Shown: positions 59,457 through 64,000 of the stretch, piece after piece | How the letters are laid out: each line of letters starts with the position of its first letter | Numbering within the stretch: position 1 is the stretch's first letter | Origin: HLUCCA09 sp965277275 | Lineage (GTDB): Bacteria; Pseudomonadota; Alphaproteobacteria; Rhodobacterales; Rhodobacteraceae | Assembly (NCBI GenBank): GCA_965277275.1 | Contig: CBDICG010000002.1 | Coordinates: forward strand, 2,914,001-2,978,000 | Reading direction: 5' to 3' | Length of the DNA: 64,000 nt | The notes under the pieces: model-generated | What the model was told of the DNA's origin: nothing | Databases searched by the model: none | What the model saw: the letters and a program-made list of their open reading frames with translations, nothing else | Translations under genes and position numbers: made by a program

Positions 59457-59785
59457 CGATTTCCATGAACTTTGGCGGCGCGCGTGACCCGTCCGATATC
59501 TTCCTGCGCAAGACAACGGATGGCATCATCGACAAGATCGAAGCGGAATACCGCCCGGATTTCATCCTCTTCGACATGCCGCCCATGCTTCTGAACGATG
59601 ACACGTCGGCCTTCCTGCACAATGTCGATGCATGCCTCATCATTGCCGAAGCGGGTGGATCGACCCTCGAGCAGATCGATACCTGCGAGAAGGAAGTGTC
59701 TGAGCAGACCAACGTGCTGGGCGTTGTCCTCAACAAGTGCCAGTTTGCGAGCGAGAGCTACGCCAACTACCGCTACAATTACTAG
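59457..59785 (+). pseudogene. Tyrosine autokinase (BY-kinase), 3' part, split by IS21 element
   Basis: The remaining part of the kinase begins at AISMNFGGARDPSD, contains Walker B (DFILFDMPPML) and the VLGVVLNKC segment, and ends in YANYRYNY, a tyrosine cluster as used for BY-kinase autophosphorylation. Together with the 5' part (502 + 329 bases) it makes exactly 277 codons including the stop. With Walker A/A' and Walker B separated by 2.5 kb, no functional kinase can be made from this arrangement unless the element excises precisely. Confidence 0.93.
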
Positions 59786-59876
59786 GCGACGAAGGCACCT
59801 GCCGTCGCTCTTTCGCTAATCCGATGTTCACCCCTTTGCGATACGCCCGAGCCGGGTGAATTAGCGAGGTGGTGTG

Positions 59877-60692
59877 ATGGCAGCGAATGGCAATGCGCCT
59901 GTTATCATCAAGCGCAAGAAGGTTGTCAGCGGGGGCGGGCATCACGGCGGAGCGTGGAAAGTTGCCTACGCCGACTTCGTGACCGCAATGATGGCGTTCT
60001 TCCTGCTGATGTGGCTTCTCAATGCAACAACCGAGAAGCAGCGCAAGGGGCTTGCGGATCACTTCAGTCCGGCAATCCCGATCAACCGTTCGTCAGGCGG
60101 CGGGGATGGCGCGCTCGGGGGCGACAGCATCTTTACAGAGGAGACGCTGTCGCAATCCGGGATCGGTGCGTCCAGCCCTGAGGCGGAGCAAAATCCTCCA
60201 GGCGAAAACGACGCGTCCTCCGGAGAGACAGAGAATTTCCGCGATATGCGAGCGATGCTTCAGGGCACGGGTGCCGAGGCGCTGCTCTCCGACACCGAGT
60301 TGCGCCATATCGTGACAAAGATCACCGACGAAGGCCTCATCGTGGAGCTATTCTCGATCGAAGGCGCACCATTGTTCGAGCCGGGAACGGATGCGCCGAC
60401 CGACCTGCTTGAGCGGTTGATCGACGTCGTGGGCAACGTTTTTGGATCGGTTACAAATTCTCTGGCCATCGCGGGCTATTCCCGCTCGCATGCCGTCGTC
60501 CTGCAGGATGACGTTGCATGGCCGCGCTCGATTTCGCGCGCCGAGTTCGGCAAGGTCAGGCTGGAGGACGCCATTGATCCGGCCCGCATCCAGCGCGTCA
60601 CAGGCCACGGTGACAGATCACCTGCCGTGCCAAACCCGATGTCGCTGCGCAATGACAGGCTGGAGCTGACCTTGCTGCGCAATGACCTCTAG
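59877..60692 (+). CDS. motB: Flagellar motor stator protein MotB, divergent type
   Basis: The 271-residue protein has the MotB N-terminus with the single membrane helix AYADFVTAMMAFFLLMWLLN, where Asp of YADF is the ion-binding residue. The C-terminal OmpA-like region is divergent: the GHTD peptidoglycan motif reads GYSRSH, although the RNDRLELTLL close remains. It probably anchors the stator weakly or differently. The ATG at 59877 has GAGGTGG upstream; a GTG at 59874 is also possible. No motA gene is in the window. It follows the exopolysaccharide locus by 91 bases. Confidence 0.85.
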   Translation: MAANGNAPVIIKRKKVVSGGGHHGGAWKVAYADFVTAMMAFFLLMWLLNATTEKQRKGLADHFSPAIPINRSSGGGDGALGGDSIFTEETLSQSGIGASSPEAEQNPPGENDASSGETENFRDMRAMLQGTGAEALLSDTELRHIVTKITDEGLIVELFSIEGAPLFEPGTDAPTDLLERLIDVVGNVFGSVTNSLAIAGYSRSHAVVLQDDVAWPRSISRAEFGKVRLEDAIDPARIQRVTGHGDRSPAVPNPMSLRNDRLELTLLRNDL

Positions 60693-60729
60693 CAATCCGT
60701 CGATAGCAAAGTCGGGCAAACTTTATCTG

Positions 60730-60744
60730 TTAGCCCTGCCTTAA
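60730..60744. promoter_or_regulatory. CtrA-like box upstream of flgE
   Basis: TTAG, seven bases (CCCTGCC), then TTAA at 60730-60744 differs from the CtrA consensus TTAA-N7-TTAA at one base. It lies 55 bases before the flgE ATG. CtrA control of flagellar genes is established in Rhodobacterales. Confidence 0.5.
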
Positions 60745-60799
60745 GGCTCCTGCGTCAGAAGTGTGGCAACGACGACACCGCACAGAAAGGCGCTCCTCG

Positions 60800-62173
60800 A
60801 TGACAATCTCCTCGTCGCTCAATGCAGGCGTATCCGGGCTCTCCAGCAATGCGAGCCGTCTCGCGACCATCTCTGACAATATCGCGAACTCGAGCACTAT
60901 CGGCTACAAGCGGGCTCAGGCTTCGTTTCGGTCTCTGGTGACCACATCGGGCACAGGGTCCTACACTGCGGGCGGTGTCAGTGTCGCCACAACGCGACTG
61001 ATCGATCAGCCGGGCGCCTTGCGGACCACGGCCAATTCGACGGACCTTGCCGTACGCGGGCGGGGATTTCTCCCGGTAACGCCGGTTTCAGCCCTGGCAG
61101 GCCCCCTTGCGGACTACCCGTTGAACCTGGCAACCACCGGGTCGTTTCGTGCCGATGAGGCAGGGTTCCTCGTGAACGATACCGGCTTCGTGCTCATGGG
61201 GTGGCCCGCCAATCCGGATGGATCGATCCCCGACTTCGCGCGCGATACGGCGGACGGGCTCCAGCCCGTCCAGATCAACGTCAATCAGGCGACGGGCGAG
61301 CCCACAACAGAGATTGATGTCGGGCTCAATCTACCCGCGACGGAGACGGAATTCGACGCGGCGGCACAGCCACTCACGCTCCCGGTCGAGTACTTTGACA
61401 ATCTCGGCCGCTCACAAACCCTCACGATGACTTTCACGCCCGTGGCTCCTGCCGCTGCCGGTGATCCCCCGACCAACACATGGACCCTCGTGGTCACCGA
61501 TAGCGCATTGCCCGATGCCGCAACACCGCCGGCCCCGGGTTCAATCGGAGAGTTCACGATCATCTTTGACGACAGTCGCGATGAAGGCGGCACGCTGGAC
61601 TCGGTAGCTGTGGTCGGAAACGGGCCCAACCCGCCCGCCGTTCCACCCGTGCCGCCAATCGCGCCCGCGTGGGATCTGGCGACTGGTACCCTCACCATCG
61701 GAGTGGCTGGCGGTCAGATCGATGTAGGCATTGGCATTCCCGGCGCCGCAGGCGGCCTGACCCAGTTTTCCGACAGTTTCTCACCGACTTTCATCAACAA
61801 GGACGGCTCCCCGGTAGGCAGCCTGCAGGCGGTGGACGTTGATCAGAACGGCTTTGTACGGGCCAACTTCGACAATGGGCTCACGCGGACGGTCTTCCAG
61901 ATTCCTCTTGTCGACATGCCCAATCCGAACGGGCTCGTGACCCAGGACGGACAGACCTACATCCCGTCGACTGATTCGGGCAGCTTCTTCCTGTGGGAAG
62001 CCGGAGAAGGGGCAACGGGTGATATCATCAGCTTCGCGCTTGAGGAGTCCGCAACGGACGTCGCGGGGGAACTGACGGCCCTGATCCAGACGCAACGCGC
62101 CTATTCGTCCAATGCCAAGGTGATCCAGACCGTCGACGAAATGCTGCAGGAGACCACCAACATCAAGCGGTAA
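60800..62173 (+). CDS. flgE: Flagellar hook protein FlgE
   Basis: FlgE forms the curved hook joining basal body and filament. The 457-residue protein has the flagellar rod/hook start (SSLNAGVSGLSSNASRLATI, SDNIANSSTIGYKRAQASF), a central FlgE D2-like domain, and the C-terminal ELTALIQTQRAYSSNAKVIQ and TVDEMLQETTNIKR signature. AAAGG lies before the ATG at 60800. flgK follows at 37 bases. Confidence 0.95.
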   Translation: MTISSSLNAGVSGLSSNASRLATISDNIANSSTIGYKRAQASFRSLVTTSGTGSYTAGGVSVATTRLIDQPGALRTTANSTDLAVRGRGFLPVTPVSALAGPLADYPLNLATTGSFRADEAGFLVNDTGFVLMGWPANPDGSIPDFARDTADGLQPVQINVNQATGEPTTEIDVGLNLPATETEFDAAAQPLTLPVEYFDNLGRSQTLTMTFTPVAPAAAGDPPTNTWTLVVTDSALPDAATPPAPGSIGEFTIIFDDSRDEGGTLDSVAVVGNGPNPPAVPPVPPIAPAWDLATGTLTIGVAGGQIDVGIGIPGAAGGLTQFSDSFSPTFINKDGSPVGSLQAVDVDQNGFVRANFDNGLTRTVFQIPLVDMPNPNGLVTQDGQTYIPSTDSGSFFLWEAGEGATGDIISFALEESATDVAGELTALIQTQRAYSSNAKVIQTVDEMLQETTNIKR

Positions 62174-62210
62174 CGCCGCTTCGTAGTCAGCCATCAGTGG
62201 AGCACATCAA

Positions 62211-63659
62211 TTGTCGCTAAACACCGCCATCAACAGTGCTACGAGCGGGCTTCGCGCCGCCTCCCGCGCCGCCGAGCTCGTGGCGGGCAATGTCGCAAAC
62301 GCGTCGACACCGGGCTATGCCCGCCGCGAGCTCGTCTTGTCGACCAATCCGCTCGGGGGCGTCGCCATTGACGGTTTCTCGCGCGCGACAGATCCCCTCG
62401 TCATCGCCGATCGCCGCCTCTCGGAGGCAAGTTTCGGCAACGCAAGCATTCTTGCAGATGGCCTTGCCGCGATCGAATCTTCAATCGGAGATCCGACGCA
62501 GGAAGGTTCGCTGCTGGCTCGGATCGCGCGGTTCGAGGCAGGTTTGTCCGATGCCGCGACCCGACCCGACCTGGAAGTGCGTCTCGCAGAAACTCTCAAT
62601 GCGGCGGTCGACCTGACCCAGGGCATGGCCGGCATTGCGCAAGAGATTCAGGCACAGCGTACCAAGGCGGATACGGATATCGGGACAATGGTTGAGCGGC
62701 TCAACGAAGCCTTGCGTCGCGTCGACGAGCTCAACAACGAGATCCTCCGGGTTGGCGAAAAAGGTCTGACGGGGTCAAGCCTGCAGGAACAACGGCAGCA
62801 GGTGATCGACCAGATCACCGAAATCGTGCCGGTGCGCGAAGTGCCTCGTCAGAATGGCCAGATCGCCCTTTTTACAGTAGGCGGAGCAGTACTTCTGGAG
62901 GGGAACCCTCGTGAACTCGCGTTCAGTCCCAAGGGCTTTATCGAACCATGGATGACCTTGGCCGATGGCGCCCTTTCCGGGTTGACGATCGGCGGCGTCG
63001 AGGTGGACACGACCGCAGCGAGGTCTCTCATAGGCGGCGGCGCCCTTCAGGCGGCGTTTGACCTGCGCGACCGGACGGGGCCGGAGACGCAAGCATCCCT
63101 TGACGCGCTCGCACGCGATCTGGTGGAGCGCTTTCAGGACCCTGGACTTGATCCAACACTTGGGCCCACGGATGCAGGTCTGTTCACCGACGGTGGGTTG
63201 GCATTCGACCCACTCAACGAAGAAGGTCTTTCCCTGCGGCTAGAGATCAATAGCGCCGTCGATCCGACTGCTGGGGGGGAGCTCTGGCGGCTACGAGACG
63301 GGATCGGCGCTGCTGCCGAAGGCCCGCCAGGAGACAATTCGCTGTTCCTCGGGCTTTCCGAGCGGCTGCGCGAAGGACGTACTCCTCCAACAGGCCCGTC
63401 TGCTGGTCAGTCCCGCTCCTTCCAGGCGCAGGCCTCCGCGGTCCTCACGGCCGTGTCGAGTGCGCGCCAGTGGCTCGAAAGTGACGTCGCCTTCGGCGCT
63501 GCGCAATTGGAGGTGATCCGGACAGAAGAGGCCGCAGGCGGGGTCGATACCGACGACGAGATGCAGAAACTTCTCGTAATCGAACAATCCTACGGGGCCA
63601 ACGCGCGCGTCTTGCAGACGCTCGATACCCTGATGGAACAACTCTTGAGTATCACATGA
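62211..63659 (+). CDS. flgK: Flagellar hook-associated protein 1 FlgK
   Basis: FlgK (HAP1) joins hook and filament. The 482-residue protein opens with SLNTAINSATSGLRAASRAA and VAGNVANASTPGYARRELV, the standard rod/hook start with FlgK features, and ends in EEMQKLLVIEQ-like sequence (DDEMQKLLVIEQSYGANARV, LQTLDTLMEQLLSI). The start is a TTG at 62211 with GGAG nine bases upstream. The stop overlaps flgL (ATGA). Confidence 0.95.
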   Translation: MSLNTAINSATSGLRAASRAAELVAGNVANASTPGYARRELVLSTNPLGGVAIDGFSRATDPLVIADRRLSEASFGNASILADGLAAIESSIGDPTQEGSLLARIARFEAGLSDAATRPDLEVRLAETLNAAVDLTQGMAGIAQEIQAQRTKADTDIGTMVERLNEALRRVDELNNEILRVGEKGLTGSSLQEQRQQVIDQITEIVPVREVPRQNGQIALFTVGGAVLLEGNPRELAFSPKGFIEPWMTLADGALSGLTIGGVEVDTTAARSLIGGGALQAAFDLRDRTGPETQASLDALARDLVERFQDPGLDPTLGPTDAGLFTDGGLAFDPLNEEGLSLRLEINSAVDPTAGGELWRLRDGIGAAAEGPPGDNSLFLGLSERLREGRTPPTGPSAGQSRSFQAQASAVLTAVSSARQWLESDVAFGAAQLEVIRTEEAAGGVDTDDEMQKLLVIEQSYGANARVLQTLDTLMEQLLSIT

Positions 63660-64000
63660 CAGACTTTATGACCGTCGGCGATCTGGCTCGCCAACTCGTC
63701 GCGCGGCGGCAAAACGCAGATGTCCGCGCGCAGATGGACACGCTCCTTAAGGAGACAGGAACCGGACTGCGCGCTGATCTTGCCGAGAGCCTACAAGGCG
63801 ACTTCACGCTCCTTTCCGGGCTCGAAGCGGATCTTTCGCGGCTCGACAGCTACGCCACCGCGATTACCGAACTTCAAGGGCGTGGAGAGGCGCTGCAGCG
63901 AGTTCTTTCGTCCGGTCGAGAGTTGGTGAATGACACGATGGGGCAATTGCTCACGGCGTCTCCACCATCCAATGTCGAGGCGGCGTGGGTTGTCACGTCC
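63656..64000 (+). CDS. flgL: Flagellar hook-associated protein FlgL, partial
   Basis: The first 115 codons of a protein that follows flgK with an ATGA overlap. It starts TDFMTVGDLARQLVARRQNA and has helical, flagellin-like N-terminal sequence (LKETGTGLRADLAESLQGDF). The place and type fit FlgL (HAP3), though the sequence is divergent. The gene runs off the window end. Confidence 0.75.
   Translation, partial: MTDFMTVGDLARQLVARRQNADVRAQMDTLLKETGTGLRADLAESLQGDFTLLSGLEADLSRLDSYATAITELQGRGEALQRVLSSGRELVNDTMGQLLTASPPSNVEAAWVVTS

Noticed and set aside
1..64000. CRISPR arrays, prophage or integrative element
   Set aside because: No regularly spaced direct repeats, cas genes, integrase, or phage structural genes were seen; the only mobile element is the IS21-type insertion.

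Overview
The window looks like one contiguous stretch of chromosome from a marine-type Rhodobacterales (Roseobacter-group) alphaproteobacterium. The evidence is the high GC content, a class I lysyl-tRNA synthetase, a petABC (fbcFBC) cytochrome bc1 operon, the glyQ–DUF6446-like–glyS arrangement, a UbiH-type hydroxylase, a DapF with the clade-type serine signature, CtrA-type TTAA-N7-TTAA boxes, and short GC-flanked intergenic motifs of a kind I associate with this group. No rRNA, CRISPR array or prophage is visible. One tRNA gene, tRNA-Lys(UUU), is present.

Layout. 0-6 kb: a MATE exporter, a globin paired with a LysM-like/hydrophobic protein of unknown role, a divergent LysR regulator and an alpha/beta-hydrolase lipoprotein. 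6-14.7 kb: tRNA-Lys, dapF-mtaB, a PaiB-like flavin protein, a 22-codon membrane micro-ORF coupled to a GST, petABC and aroC. 14.7-17.6 kb: a minus-strand run of VOC protein, EamA exporter, CcdA and periplasmic thioredoxin, with HU upstream. 18-26 kb: AMP nucleosidase, PBP4-type carboxypeptidase, TerB protein, lysK, a protein with a PEP-CTERM-like tail, DUF4864 and DUF427 proteins. 26-38 kb: glyQ with a sulfotransferase-like gene and a DUF6446-like gene before glyS, a degenerate PPDK-like protein, a cell-wall hydrolase, glmM, and two overlapping Lrp regulators divergent from ilvC. 38-48 kb: methyltransferase/UbiH pair, HAD nucleotidase, GntR regulator, an MshEN-GT2 membrane glycosyltransferase, carA, yqeY and a rhomboid/phosphatase pair. 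48-59.8 kb: an exopolysaccharide export and control locus. 59.8-64 kb: flagellar genes motB, flgE, flgK and flgL (cut by the window edge).

The most striking structure is in the exopolysaccharide locus. A tyrosine autokinase (BY-kinase, CpsD/Wzc-kinase type) is split by a complete 2,471-bp IS21-family element (istA/istB) with a 7-bp target duplication (AACCTTG). Joining the flanks through one copy of the duplication restores an in-frame 276-residue kinase ending in a tyrosine cluster. The insertion separates Walker A/A' from Walker B, so the sequenced strain probably lacks this kinase. The locus has outer-membrane barrel, export protein, TPR lipoprotein, priming sugar transferase, ExeA-like ATPase and chain-length protein. 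It has no flippase, polymerase, further glycosyltransferases or exosortase. A possible exosortase substrate lies 24 kb away.

A second notable point is the glycosyltransferase at 41.8-43.9 kb. It begins with two tandem 24-residue MshEN motifs, a known c-di-GMP-binding signature, and has a perfect CtrA box upstream. This suggests a polysaccharide synthase under cell-cycle/motility and c-di-GMP control. A CtrA-like box also precedes flgE.
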